DNA from: CAYLRY01 sp964386535
GTDB taxonomy: Bacteria > Chloroflexota > Dehalococcoidia > Dehalococcoidales > UBA3254
Assembly (NCBI GenBank): GCA_964386535.1
Contig: CAYLRY010000007.1
Span: 1-64,000 of the forward strand
Direction of reading: 5' to 3'
Length of the DNA stretch: 64,000 nt
Part shown: positions 52,740 to 62,274 of the stretch, piece by piece
Layout: each line of letters starts with the position of its first letter
How positions within the stretch are numbered: the stretch's first letter is position 1
The notes under the pieces: model-generated
Database searches by the model: none
What the model saw: only the letters and a program-made list of their open reading frames with translations
What the model was told of the DNA's origin: nothing
Program-made: the position numbers and the translations under genes

Positions 52740-54719
52740 ATGGCGGAAAACACTATCACTTCCATGATGGAGGAGAAGAGAATATTTCAATCTCCTAAAG
52801 AACTCAGTAAAAAGGCATATATCAAAAGTTTCGACGAGTACAAAAAGATATACCAAAGATCAATTGATGACCCTGAAGGTTTCTGGGGTGAAATGGCTCA
52901 GCAATTAGACTGGTATAAGAAATGGAATAAAGTGCTGGTAGAAGACTTTGCTAAAGCCAAACATTCCTGGTTTATCGGCGGAAAATTAAACGTTAGTTAT
53001 AATTGCGTTGATCGCCACTGTAAAACCTGGCGGCGGAACAAAGCTGCCATCATTTGGCAAGGTGAACCTCTGGGTGAAACCCGTACACTCACCTATCAGG
53101 AGTTATATTATGAAGTAACCAAATTTGCCAATGTTCTGAAGAAGATGGGTGTTAAAAAAGGCGACCGGGTTTGTGTATATCTACCCATGATTCCCGAACT
53201 GGCTGTAGCTATGCTGGCTTGTGCCAGAATCGGCGCTATTCATACCGTAGTATTTGGCGGATTCAGCGCAGAAGCTTTACGCGATAGGATTCAGGATAGC
53301 CAGGCCAGCCTGTTAATTTGCGCAGACGGGTACTATCGCTCTGGTAAAACCGTAGCCAGCAAAGCTGGCGCCGATACGGCTATGGCAGCCAATCCTTCCA
53401 TCAAGAATGCTATTGTAGTTAAAAGAGCTAATTGCGAAGTGACCATGAAGGAGGGTCGCGATCTTTGGTGGCATGACCTGATGAGTGCCCCAGACATTAA
53501 GGCAGAGTGTGAACCTGAAGTCATGGACTCTGAGGATCCGTTGTTCATACTTTACACCAGCGGCAGCACCGGCAAACCCAAGGGTGTTGTTCATACCCAG
53601 GCCGGCTATTTGCTGTATGCGCTGCAAACTGCCAAATGGATTTTTGATCTTAAAGATGAAGATATACACTGGTGCACAGCGGATATCGGCTGGATTACCG
53701 GACATACCTATATTGTATACGGTCCGCTGGCTAATGGGGCTACTTCTCTTATGTTTGAGAGCGTACCAACTTATCCCAAACCGGACAGATTCTGGGAGAT
53801 CATTGAAAAATATAAGGTCAGTATTTTCTACACCGCTCCTACCGTTATCCGTTCTCTGATGAGAGAAAGCATGGACTACATCAATTCCCATGACCTTTCA
53901 TCCCTGCGGATTCTTGGTAGTGTGGGTGAGCCTATTAATCCTGAGGTCTGGATCTGGTATTACGAGAATATAGGCAAAAGCAGGTGCCCGCTGGTGGATA
54001 CCTGGTGGCAGACTGAGACCGGAGGTATCTTAATTTCACCCCTTCCGGGCGCAGTACCTCAGAAACCAGGCTCTGCTACAGTGCCTTTCCCGGGGTGTGT
54101 ACCAGCTATTTTAAGAGCTGATGGCTCAGAAGCTGACGTTAACGAGGGTGGTTATCTGGTTATTAAGAGACCCTGGCCTGGATTAATGCGCCGTATCTGG
54201 GGTGATGATAAAGATGATCCGAAATTATTCCTGGAAAAATACTTCGTCCAGTTCCCGGGCGTTTATACCGTTGGTGATGGCGCTCGTAAAGATGAAGATG
54301 GTTATTACTGGCTGATGGGACGTATTGATGACGTCATCAAAGTTTCAGGACACCGCATCGGCACTGCTGAAGTAGAGAGCGCCCTGGTATCATATCCCTC
54401 CGTGGCTGAAGCTGCCGTCGTCGGTATGCCGCACAGCATCAAGGGTGAAGGTATTTATGCCTATGTTACTCTAAAAGCAGGCATTAATGGCGATGACGCA
54501 CTGAAGAAAGAACTGGTAGCCCATGTACGTAAGGTCATTGGACCCATTGCCAGTCCGGATAAAATCCAGTTTACGGAAGGATTACCCAAAACCAGAAGCG
54601 GCAAAATCATGAGAAGAATTCTGGTAAAGATAGCTGCCGGAGATACGGCCAATCTGGGTGACACTACCACCTTGGCCGATCCTTCGGTTGTTGATACCTT
54701 GATCAAAGGCAAGCAGTAA
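52740..54719 (+). CDS. acs: Acetyl-CoA synthetase (AMP-forming)
   Basis: A 659-residue acetate-CoA ligase. The AMP-binding P-loop is YTSGSTGKPKGVVH (about residue 264), followed by WCTADIGWITGH, TWWQTETGGI (about 421) and DDVIKVSGHRIGTAEVE (about 530); the regulatory and catalytic C-terminal Lys is in PKTRSGKIMRRIL (about 620). All catalytic motifs are intact. It is inserted between atpH and atpA, with AAGGAGG before the ATG, and is followed by a terminator-like hairpin. In this pathway it could activate acetate or, run in reverse, release acetate; the sequence does not decide. Confidence 0.95.
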   Translation: MAENTITSMMEEKRIFQSPKELSKKAYIKSFDEYKKIYQRSIDDPEGFWGEMAQQLDWYKKWNKVLVEDFAKAKHSWFIGGKLNVSYNCVDRHCKTWRRNKAAIIWQGEPLGETRTLTYQELYYEVTKFANVLKKMGVKKGDRVCVYLPMIPELAVAMLACARIGAIHTVVFGGFSAEALRDRIQDSQASLLICADGYYRSGKTVASKAGADTAMAANPSIKNAIVVKRANCEVTMKEGRDLWWHDLMSAPDIKAECEPEVMDSEDPLFILYTSGSTGKPKGVVHTQAGYLLYALQTAKWIFDLKDEDIHWCTADIGWITGHTYIVYGPLANGATSLMFESVPTYPKPDRFWEIIEKYKVSIFYTAPTVIRSLMRESMDYINSHDLSSLRILGSVGEPINPEVWIWYYENIGKSRCPLVDTWWQTETGGILISPLPGAVPQKPGSATVPFPGCVPAILRADGSEADVNEGGYLVIKRPWPGLMRRIWGDDKDDPKLFLEKYFVQFPGVYTVGDGARKDEDGYYWLMGRIDDVIKVSGHRIGTAEVESALVSYPSVAEAAVVGMPHSIKGEGIYAYVTLKAGINGDDALKKELVAHVRKVIGPIASPDKIQFTEGLPKTRSGKIMRRILVKIAAGDTANLGDTTTLADPSVVDTLIKGKQ

Positions 54720-54742
54720 TTACAATTCAGGTTAGATTGAAT

Positions 54743-54793
54743 GAAGGGGGAGCAGGGAATTTTACCCTTTTCCCTTCTTCCCCTTCCTTTTTT
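54743..54793 (+). terminator. Terminator-like hairpin between acs and atpA
   Basis: GAAGGGGGAGCAGGG (54743-54757) pairs with CCCTTCTTCCCCTTC (54772-54786): 15 positions with one G-U pair and one mismatch, followed by CTTTTTT. It lies 23 bases after the acs stop and 17 bases before the atpA ATG, so it would be an attenuator or a leaky terminator inside the operon. Confidence 0.5.
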
Positions 54794-54809
54794 AAAGCGA
54801 GGAAACGGG

Positions 54810-56321
54810 ATGGCCAGCAAGGGTCAAGATATTGTTTCAGTAATAAAACAGCAGATTGAGCAGTTCGGCATGCCGGTTACCATGCGCGATGTAGGCTCGG
54901 TAGTTGAAGTAGGAGACGGAATTGCCCGGATTCACGGGCTTGCCGGATGTAAATATAACGAACTACTGGAATTCCCCAACAAAATCATCGGTATTGCCCT
55001 GAATCTGGAAGAAGATAGCGTATCCGCTATTATTATGGGTGACTATTCCAGGATTAAAGAGGGTGATGAAGTCAAGACTACCGGTAGAATTGCTGAAGTC
55101 CCTGTTGGTGAAGCTATGATTGGGAGAGTTGTAGACTCACTGGGCCGTCCTATCGATGGCAAAGGGCCGATCAAGACCGGCAAAACCAGACCTATTGAAA
55201 GGATTGCTCCGAATGTAGCTATAAGAACAGCGGTTAATGCTCCTGTTCAAACCGGTCTTAAGGCAGTAGATAGTATGATTCCAATAGGACGGGGACAGCG
55301 CGAACTGATTATCGGTGATCGGTCAACCGGCAAGACAGCCATTGCACTGGATACCATCATTAACCAGAAAGGTCAGAATTTAATTTGTATATATGTGGCT
55401 ATAGGTCAGAAAGCTTCCAAAGTCAGGCAGGTAGTAGCTTCATTGGAACAATATGGAGCCATGGATCACACCATTGTGGTAGCTGCTGCGGCTTCTGATT
55501 CGGCTGCTTTGCAGTATCTGGCGCCTTATGCCGGTTGTGCTATGGGAGAGGAATTCATGGAAACCGGAAAGGATGCTCTGGTGGTGTATGATGACCTGTC
55601 CAAGCATGCCTGGGCTTACCGTCAAATATCTTTGTTATTAAGGCGCCCTCCGGGACGAGAGGCTTATCCGGGGGATGTATTTTATTTACACAGCCGTTTG
55701 TTGGAGAGAGCTGCCAAACTTTCCCCCCAGCATGGCGGTGGATCTTTGACTGCCCTACCAATTATTGAAACACAGGCCGGCGATCTTTCTGCTTATATTC
55801 CGACCAATGTGATTTCAATTACTGATGGCCAGATTTATTTGGAGGCAGATTTGTTCAACGCCAATATCCGTCCAGCTATTAATGTGGGTAACTCGGTTTC
55901 CCGCGTGGGTAGTTCCGCTCAAACAAAAGCCATGAAACAAGTTGCCGGCAGGTTAAGGATTGAATTGTCCCAGTTCAGAGCGCTGGAAGCTTTTACCTCA
56001 TTTGGTGGAGCTGAGCTGGACAAAGCTACCCGTGATCAAATTAACCGTGGACAGAGAATTGTTGAGATTTTAAAACAACCGGCCTTCTCACCTATGCCAA
56101 TAGAAAAGCAAATAACGATAATATTCGCAGTTACTAATGGTTTTTTGGATGATATTCCGGTAAGCAAAGTTCAAGATTTTGAAAGCCGTTTTGCTCAATA
56201 CATGGAAGCTTCTTATGCAGATCTGTTGAAAACTATTGCCGCCAAAAAAGAGATGAATTCACAATTAGAAGAGACTCTCAGAAAAGCCCTGCAAGAATTT
56301 AAAAAAGGTTTTATATTATAA
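54810..56321 (+). CDS. atpA: ATP synthase subunit alpha
   Basis: A 503-residue non-catalytic nucleotide-binding subunit. Walker A is GDRSTGKTAIALD (about residue 170), with the C-terminal signature region PAINVGNSVSRVGS (about 365). I start at ATG 54810, with GAGGAAACGGG upstream; a longer in-frame start at 54741 runs through the hairpin region and lacks similarity to alpha subunits. The stop TAA overlaps the atpG ATG by one base. Confidence 0.96.
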   Translation: MASKGQDIVSVIKQQIEQFGMPVTMRDVGSVVEVGDGIARIHGLAGCKYNELLEFPNKIIGIALNLEEDSVSAIIMGDYSRIKEGDEVKTTGRIAEVPVGEAMIGRVVDSLGRPIDGKGPIKTGKTRPIERIAPNVAIRTAVNAPVQTGLKAVDSMIPIGRGQRELIIGDRSTGKTAIALDTIINQKGQNLICIYVAIGQKASKVRQVVASLEQYGAMDHTIVVAAAASDSAALQYLAPYAGCAMGEEFMETGKDALVVYDDLSKHAWAYRQISLLLRRPPGREAYPGDVFYLHSRLLERAAKLSPQHGGGSLTALPIIETQAGDLSAYIPTNVISITDGQIYLEADLFNANIRPAINVGNSVSRVGSSAQTKAMKQVAGRLRIELSQFRALEAFTSFGGAELDKATRDQINRGQRIVEILKQPAFSPMPIEKQITIIFAVTNGFLDDIPVSKVQDFESRFAQYMEASYADLLKTIAAKKEMNSQLEETLRKALQEFKKGFIL

Positions 56322-57178
56322 TGGCCAATACTCGTTTGATTCGCCGCCGGATCCGGGGCGTACAGAATACAGCCAAAATCACACGGGCAATGGAAATGAT
56401 AGCCAGTTCCAAAATGCGCCGCGCACAGGAGCGTGGACTGGCTGGAAGACCGTACTCTCAAAAAATACAGCAGGTGATTTCTGATCTGGCAGCTCTGCCA
56501 CAGGTAGAGGGAGCTTTGCATCCCTTACTACAACGCAGGGAAATAAAGAAAATTGCGATTATACATATTACACCGGATAGGGGTCTTTCAGGCGGGCTGG
56601 ACGCCAGTTTAAACCGCAAAACTGCCTCTTTTATTATCGAGCAAACGGTTCCCGTATCCCTGATACTTCTCGGAAGGCGAGGGATTGATTATATGAGGCG
56701 TTACGGCTGGGAGATCCGCGCTGAGTTCAGCAAATTGGGTGACAGGCCGAGTTTAATTGATACTCTACCGATCTCCCGTATAATTATTGAGGACTATACA
56801 CAGGGGTTGGTAGACGAGGCTTATATTGTATACCCTCAATTCGTTAATACCATGCGGCAAGTACCCGTTATTGAGCAAATATTACCCATAATCCCTGCCG
56901 ATCTGCCAAAATCTGAAGGCTCAGACTATATTTTTGAACCCAGTCCGCAGGCTGTGCTGGATAGACTGCTGCCCAGATTTGTAGAATCGGAAATTTATCA
57001 TACAATATTGGAATCTATTGCCAGTGAACAGTCCGCTCGTATGGTGGCCATGCGGAATGCTACCGAAAGCGCCAAGGAATTGAATGAAGCCCTGACACTG
57101 GCTTATTATAAGGCTCGTCAGGAATCTATTACCTCTGAGCTTCTGGATATTGTCGGTGGTGCGTCAGCTATTGCGTAA
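56321..57178 (+). CDS. atpG: ATP synthase subunit gamma
   Basis: A 285-residue central rotor subunit. The conserved N-terminus RRRIRGVQNTAKITRAMEMI (in part) and the C-terminal MVAMRNATESAKELNEALTL (in part) are present. It starts inside the atpA stop codon (1-base overlap), which suggests coupled translation. Confidence 0.95.
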   Translation: MANTRLIRRRIRGVQNTAKITRAMEMIASSKMRRAQERGLAGRPYSQKIQQVISDLAALPQVEGALHPLLQRREIKKIAIIHITPDRGLSGGLDASLNRKTASFIIEQTVPVSLILLGRRGIDYMRRYGWEIRAEFSKLGDRPSLIDTLPISRIIIEDYTQGLVDEAYIVYPQFVNTMRQVPVIEQILPIIPADLPKSEGSDYIFEPSPQAVLDRLLPRFVESEIYHTILESIASEQSARMVAMRNATESAKELNEALTLAYYKARQESITSELLDIVGGASAIA

Positions 57179-57193
57179 ACAGGGGAGATTATT

Positions 57194-58585
57194 ATGGCAA
57201 AAGGTAAGGTTGTGCAGGTTATCGGCACGGTGGTGGACGTGGAATTTCCATCCGGTCAATTGCCTGCGCTTTTTAATGCTGTTGAAGTAACAACTTCAGA
57301 AGGCAAAATAATACTTGAAGTTGAAGGTCATTTGCCAAATGACTGGGTGCGGTGTGTATCTTTGTCGCCAACTGAAGGACTGGAGCGAGGGGCTGAGGCT
57401 GTAGATACAGGGGCTGCTCTCAGGGTTCCGGTAGGTACGGGTACTCTGGGGAGATTATTTAATGTTCTGGGTGAACCTCTGGATGGACTGGGAAAGGTTG
57501 TTACTAAGGAAGCCTGGCCAATTCACAGATCTCCACCTTCATTTGAGGACCAGTCTACTACCACGGAGATCCTTGAAACAGGTTTGAAGGCTCTGGATTT
57601 GATCACACCTTTCACCAAAGGTGGGAAAATTGGAGCTTACGGCGGCGCTGGGGTTGGAAAGACAGTGATCATCCAGGAACTAATACGCAATATCGCCACT
57701 GCGCATGGAGGTTATTCGGTTTTTACCGGCATTGGGGAACGGTCGAGGGAAGGTAATGACCTCTGGAACGAAATGAAAGCCTCTGGCGTAATTGACAAGA
57801 CTGTGATGGTTTTTGGTCAGATGAACGAGCCGCCCGGGGTCCGGCTAAGAGTAGGTTTAACCGGTCTGACCATGGCTGAATATTTCCGGGATTCACAGCA
57901 CATGGACGTTTTATTATTTATCGATAACATTTACCGTTATACACTGGCTGGGATGGAAGTCTCCGCTCTACTGGGTCGCATGCCTTCGGCAGTGGGTTAT
58001 CAGCCAACACTGGCTACTGAGGTGGGTGATCTTGAGGAACGGATTACTTCAACTAAAAGCGGTTCTATCACCTCATTTCAGGCTGTGTATGTCCCTGCGG
58101 ATGATTATACCGATCCAGGTGTGGCTACAACTTTCGGACATCTGGATGCTGTAGTAGCTCTTGAAAGATCAATTGCAGAACAGGGACTGTATCCAGCAGT
58201 TGATCCTTTGACATCCAGTTCGCGCATACTTGATCCACGTATAGTAGGTAAAGATCATTACGAGGTGGCTATCAGGGTCAAGCAGGTTCTGCAGCGTTAT
58301 AAAGACCTCCAAGATATTATCAGTATTCTGGGCATGGAAGAGCTCAGTGAAGAAGATAAACTGGCTGTTTCACGTGCTCGTAAAATTCAAAGATTCCTGT
58401 CACAGCCCATGTTTGTAGGGGAGCCTTTTACAGGCCGTCCAGGCAGATATGTCTCAATTCAGGAGACTGTGCGCGGTTTTAAAGAGATATTGGAAGGAAA
58501 ACATGATGCTCTGCCGGAGCAGGCTTTTTTTATGATAGGGAATATTGATGAGGCTGTAGAAACAGCCAAGAAACTACAGCAATAG
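57194..58585 (+). CDS. atpD: ATP synthase subunit beta
   Basis: A 463-residue catalytic subunit. Walker A is GGAGVGKTVIIQEL (about residue 155), the catalytic Glu is in GIGERSREG, and the DELSEED-like loop is MEELSEEDKL (about residue 382). GGGGAG precedes the ATG. Confidence 0.97.
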   Translation: MAKGKVVQVIGTVVDVEFPSGQLPALFNAVEVTTSEGKIILEVEGHLPNDWVRCVSLSPTEGLERGAEAVDTGAALRVPVGTGTLGRLFNVLGEPLDGLGKVVTKEAWPIHRSPPSFEDQSTTTEILETGLKALDLITPFTKGGKIGAYGGAGVGKTVIIQELIRNIATAHGGYSVFTGIGERSREGNDLWNEMKASGVIDKTVMVFGQMNEPPGVRLRVGLTGLTMAEYFRDSQHMDVLLFIDNIYRYTLAGMEVSALLGRMPSAVGYQPTLATEVGDLEERITSTKSGSITSFQAVYVPADDYTDPGVATTFGHLDAVVALERSIAEQGLYPAVDPLTSSSRILDPRIVGKDHYEVAIRVKQVLQRYKDLQDIISILGMEELSEEDKLAVSRARKIQRFLSQPMFVGEPFTGRPGRYVSIQETVRGFKEILEGKHDALPEQAFFMIGNIDEAVETAKKLQQ

Positions 58586-58595
58586 GTTTAGTTGA

Positions 58596-59021
58596 ATGAC
58601 CATCAAACTGGATATCGTCACTGCTGAGCGAGTCGTTTTTTCAGGCGATGTGGATATTATACTAGCTCCAGGATTGGAAGGTGAACTGGGCATATTGCCA
58701 CATCATGCTCCACTGATGACGGTTCTAGCTCCGGGTGAGCTTATTGCCAGGACCTCAGGAGAAGAATATAATCTAGCGGTCAGCGGTGGATTCGTGGAGG
58801 TACGCCCTGATAGGGTAATCATTCTGGCGGATTCCGCGGAACGAGCTGAGGAAATAGATATTATGCGGGCTGAAGAAGCCAAAGAACGGGCCAGAAAGCA
58901 ATTGGATCATCCCAGTTCGCCCGGGGACGCAGCTCAGGCAGAAGCGGCTTTACGCCGGGCTCTTGCGCGAATTGAAGTTGCCAATAGAATAAGGAAAAAG
59001 AAACAATCTCAAAATAGATAA
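58596..59021 (+). CDS. atpC: ATP synthase subunit epsilon
   Basis: A 141-residue subunit with a beta-sandwich N-terminal domain (LDIVTAERVVFSGDVDII, GELGILPHHAPLMTVL in parts) and a C-terminal helical hairpin rich in Ala, Glu and Arg. It closes the operon and is followed by a terminator. Confidence 0.94.
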   Translation: MTIKLDIVTAERVVFSGDVDIILAPGLEGELGILPHHAPLMTVLAPGELIARTSGEEYNLAVSGGFVEVRPDRVIILADSAERAEEIDIMRAEEAKERARKQLDHPSSPGDAAQAEAALRRALARIEVANRIRKKKQSQNR

Positions 59022-59032
59022 TAAATAATAAT

Positions 59033-59077
59033 ACGAGCTGGAATCACACAAAACTATCCCAGCTCGTAGTTTTTTTA
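59033..59077 (+). terminator. Terminator of the ATP synthase operon
   Basis: ACGAGCTGG and CCCAGCTCGT form a 9-10-bp stem with a loop of about 15 bases, followed by a run of seven T. It lies 12 bases after the atpC stop. Confidence 0.8.
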
Positions 59078-59114
59078 CTCTGGTCAGGTGTAAGGCTATA
59101 TTATTAACGGTTGT

Positions 59115-59342
59115 TTAGAGTATTTGAAGAGTGGCTCTGGTACCGAGTTTGGCTGCTTTAACCCTCAGCAAAGTACGCATAGCTTCTACTATCCGTCCCT
59201 GCTTACCGATTACTCTCCCCTTGTCCTCATCAGCCACCTGTAATTTGAAAGTAACCCCCTGCTCACTGTTCTCTTCGGTAATGACTACCTTGTCCGGAGC
59301 ATCAACGATGGCTTTTACAATGTACTCTAGTAGCTCTTTCAT
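59115..59342 (-). CDS. khpA: KH-domain RNA-binding protein
   Basis: A 75-residue single-KH-domain protein. The RNA-binding loop is VIGKQGRIVEAMRTLL (about residue 40). KhpA with KhpB acts in RNA regulation of cell division in other bacteria. It overlaps the rpsP stop codon by 4 bases (ATGA). Confidence 0.93.
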   Translation of the reverse strand: MKELLEYIVKAIVDAPDKVVITEENSEQGVTFKLQVADEDKGRVIGKQGRIVEAMRTLLRVKAAKLGTRATLQIL

Positions 59343-59608
59343 GGTTTCTCCTTGCTCTCGTTAAACTTATCTAAGATGCCTGCCTTGTTTAATAATCTTG
59401 CGGCAGTAGCCGTCGGCTGAGCACCCTGTTTGAGCCATTCCAAAGCTTGTGGTTCATTAATAACCAACTCTTCGGGCTGAGTTCGTGGATTATAATGCCC
59501 GATAATGTTGATGAATTTGCCATCTCGGGATGACTTTGAATCTGCAACTACCAGTCTATAACATGGTTGTTTTGTTGCCCCAACTCGGCGTAATTTGATT
59601 TTTACCAT
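59339..59608 (-). CDS. rpsP: 30S ribosomal protein S16
   Basis: An 89-residue S16: it opens MVKIKLRRVGATKQPCYRLV in part and has GKFINIIGHYNPRTQ. It is followed by khpA, the common bacterial arrangement; ffh, rimM and trmD, often nearby, are not here. Confidence 0.97.
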   Translation of the reverse strand: MVKIKLRRVGATKQPCYRLVVADSKSSRDGKFINIIGHYNPRTQPEELVINEPQALEWLKQGAQPTATAARLLNKAGILDKFNESKEKP

Positions 59609-60038
59609 TTTTCTCTTTTTCCTCTAGCTTAAACCCCTTTTTAGTACAGGCTTATTATGCAATAAGGAAAGGCACTATGTCAAATAAAAATATCAATCCG
59701 GTTTAGAGAGTTCAGGGTGAATACAAACCGCTGAATTCCTTTCTGCTATTACCTTTTATAAACCATTTCTGATCACGCTCAATGATAATATCATTATATT
59801 ATAAAAAAGGTCTTTCCGTTTTAAGCATTGATTCACCATCAAATGAAGCTAAGCGAGTCTAAATATTTTAACCAGATTGGAGCAGAAACCTCATGCCTGT
59901 TTAAGAATACTTGACGGCGCATTCTGGTTAAGTATGTCTGGTTGTGATAGCGGTAGTGGCTGGGTATAATGATACTGTAAACATCATTATTCAGGGTAAA
60001 GGCAAAAATATTACCAACAAAAAGGATCAAAGGTAAAA
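59609..60038. other. Divergent control region between rpsP and prfB
   Basis: No gene recognised in 430 bases. On the plus side there is a promoter for prfB (59942-59970). On the minus side AT-rich sequence with AATGAT/ATCATT around 59780-59800 could hold the rpsP promoter. A 63-codon minus-strand frame (59839-60030) has no ribosome-binding site or recognisable family. Confidence 0.55.
59942..59970 (+). promoter_or_regulatory. Promoter of prfB
   Basis: TTGTGA (59942-59947), 17 bases, TATAAT (59965-59970). The -10 is perfect; the -35 matches four of six positions. It gives a leader of about 60 bases. Confidence 0.65.
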
Positions 60039-61146
60039 ATGCAAGAAATAAAAGGACAATTACAGGATTTAAAGGCTAGAGTGGCATCCGCACTGGTGCG
60101 TCTTTGATGTAGCCGGAAAAGAGAAGGAAATCCTGGAACTGGAAACACAGTCTACTCAACCTGATTTATGGCAGGATCAGAACAAAGCTCAAAGTATCAT
60201 GCGCCAGTTAGCGGATAACCGTAAAACAGTGGAGAGATGGAGGGCTATAGAAAAAAGGTTAAATGATATTAATGAGCTGAGCGCTCTGGCAGATACCGAT
60301 AACGATACTGACCTGGCCGGAGAAGTACAAAACGAAATTCAACAAACAGCCATACAACTGGAAGAAATGGAATTTGAACTGGCTTTCAGAGGCAAGTACG
60401 ATATCAGAAACGCCATTTTATCCATCCATGCCGGCGCTGGAGGCACTGAATCTCAGGATTGGGCTAATATGCTTTTACGCATGTACTTGCGGTGGGCGGA
60501 ACGAAGGGGATTTAAAGCGGAAATACTGGATATCTCAAGCGGTGAAGAGGCAGGTATAAAGAGTGTAGTCGTTTCGGTGACCGGAGAATATGCTTATGGT
60601 TATTTAAAATCTGAGCATGGTGTTCATCGTCTGGTACGCCTTTCACCTTTTGACGCAGACCATGCGCGGCATACTTCTTTTGCGCTGGTGGAAGTTATCC
60701 CGGAAGCTGAAAGCAACGTGGATGTAATCATCAACCCTGAGGATATTAAGCTTGAAGTATTCCGTTCAAGTGGCCCTGGCGGACAGCATATGCAAAAAAG
60801 CAGCACTGCCGTCAGAATTACTCACCTGCCTTCAGGTCTGGTGGTTACCAGCCAGAGTGAACGTTCTCAATTGCAAAATAAGACCATCGCCTTTAAGATT
60901 CTGGAATCCAGACTGTTTGAAAAAGAACTCGCTAAACGCGCTGAAGAGAAGGCCAAATTGAAAGGAAAGAGAATTGAAGCTGGTTGGGGGAATCAGATAC
61001 GAAGCTACGTTTTACATCCTTATAAAATGGTAAAAGACCATCGTACAGAGCATCAGACCAGTAACCCTGATTCAGTACTGGAAGGTGAACCGGACGAATT
61101 TATCACAGCTTATTTACGTGCAGGATTGGAGAGAGAAATTGATTAA
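60039..61146 (+). CDS. prfB: Peptide chain release factor 2 (with programmed +1 frameshift)
   Basis: RF2 recognises UGA and UAA stop codons. A 22-codon first frame starts at ATG 60039 (AAAGGT upstream) and ends CTT TGA at 60102-60107. Skipping one base after CTT continues as DVAGKEKEILELE and joins the large frame to give about 368 residues, the usual RF2 length. The SPF anticodon-like tripeptide (RLSPFDADHARH) and the catalytic GGQ (SGPGGQHMQKSSTAV) are present. Without the frameshift the large frame has no suitable start. It overlaps the next gene by 8 bases. Confidence 0.96.
60096..60107 (+). other. prfB programmed +1 frameshift site
   Basis: CTT TGA in the first frame is the standard RF2 autoregulatory slip site. 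The usual upstream AGGGGG stimulator is absent; only GGTG lies 3 bases before CTT, and UGA is followed by U rather than C, so the site may slip less strongly. Confidence 0.85.
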
Positions 61147-62260
61147 AAAAATCGGTCTCATAGCTTTAGTCCTGGTCCTAATAGTGATTTTTCTAAGTCC
61201 GGTTAAGCTAGCGAGTCAAACACAGTCACAGATCACGGTTACCAACAGCGAGGTTAAGGTAAATTATCCGCAGGCTATTCATTTTTCATCCCAGATAAAA
61301 AGCAGCGCTGTAATCTCTGACATTCGCCTTTGCTATCAAATTGAACAGGTAAGTTTTGCCACGGCTTTCAGTGAAGTAATGGTTGACTTTACTCCTGCCG
61401 CCTTGGTGAAAGCCGGTTACTCTCTGGATCTGAGGAAAATAGGGACCGGCGGTGTACCTCCAGGCACCAATTTATACTACTGGTGGAAAGTAAAAGATAA
61501 AAGCGGAGCTAGCATTGAAACCAGTCCTATCAAATATCAGGTGGATGATACACAACATAAGTGGCAAAGTTTGAAACAAGATAAAATTAATGTGTATTTT
61601 TACAGCGGAGGAAGCCAGTTATCTCAGGCCATTATGTCTGCTGCGCAGCAATCTCTGGTAAAACTGGCCAACGATACAGGTGTAACCCCTGAGAAACCTG
61701 TTAATATCTATGCTTATGCCAGTTCAGAGGACTTTCATAATTCCACCATTTTCGAGCCGGAATGGTCCGGCGGCTTGGCATTTACCCAATTCAGTACGAT
61801 TTCTATTATTATCCGTCCCAATCAATTAGCACTGGATATATCCGGGATACCTCATGAATTGACGCATGTAGTCATTTATCAGGTAACAGCCAATCCTTAC
61901 AACAGCTTACCGGTCTGGTTGAATGAAGGGCTGGCCATGTACTCCGAAGGTACTCTAGGACCCCAGTTTACCACACCTTTGAAAAAGGCGATCCAGCAAA
62001 ACAGCCTGATTTCAGTGAGAAGCCTGTCTGCTCCATTTTCCGCTATTGGCGACCATGCCTATCTTTCTTATGCTCAGAGTTTCAGCCTATTAGACTATCT
62101 TATCAGTCAGTATGGTTCAGCTAAAATTGCAGAGCTTTTAAAGGTATTTAAAAAGGGCAGTGAATATGATGCTGCTTTCCTGGATACTTATGGATTTGAT
62201 ATGGATCAACTGAATAATCAATGGAAAATATGGGTTACTAAATTGTATACCGGTAGGTAA
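61139..62260 (+). CDS. Membrane-anchored or secreted gluzincin-type peptidase (MA family)
   Basis: A 373-residue protein with an N-terminal signal or anchor segment (about residues 4-26) and a C-terminal zinc peptidase domain: HELTH (about residue 240) and, 23 residues on, WLNEGLAMYSEG with the third ligand Glu. The middle has a beta-rich Ig-like part (residues 30-135; FYSGGSQLS marks the domain border). I start at TTG 61139, where the ORF overlaps prfB by 8 bases and GGAGAGAG is just upstream; the longer frame from 61085 is inside prfB. Substrate unknown. Confidence 0.85.
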   Translation: MIKKIGLIALVLVLIVIFLSPVKLASQTQSQITVTNSEVKVNYPQAIHFSSQIKSSAVISDIRLCYQIEQVSFATAFSEVMVDFTPAALVKAGYSLDLRKIGTGGVPPGTNLYYWWKVKDKSGASIETSPIKYQVDDTQHKWQSLKQDKINVYFYSGGSQLSQAIMSAAQQSLVKLANDTGVTPEKPVNIYAYASSEDFHNSTIFEPEWSGGLAFTQFSTISIIIRPNQLALDISGIPHELTHVVIYQVTANPYNSLPVWLNEGLAMYSEGTLGPQFTTPLKKAIQQNSLISVRSLSAPFSAIGDHAYLSYAQSFSLLDYLISQYGSAKIAELLKVFKKGSEYDAAFLDTYGFDMDQLNNQWKIWVTKLYTGR

Positions 62261-62274
62261 CATATACCGATACC

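Noticed and set aside
53313..53891. 192-codon minus-strand frame opposite acs
   Set aside because: Antisense shadow of the acetyl-CoA synthetase gene.
59839..60030. 63-codon minus-strand frame between rpsP and prfB
   Set aside because: It has no ribosome-binding site or recognisable domain and covers the prfB promoter; most likely a chance frame.
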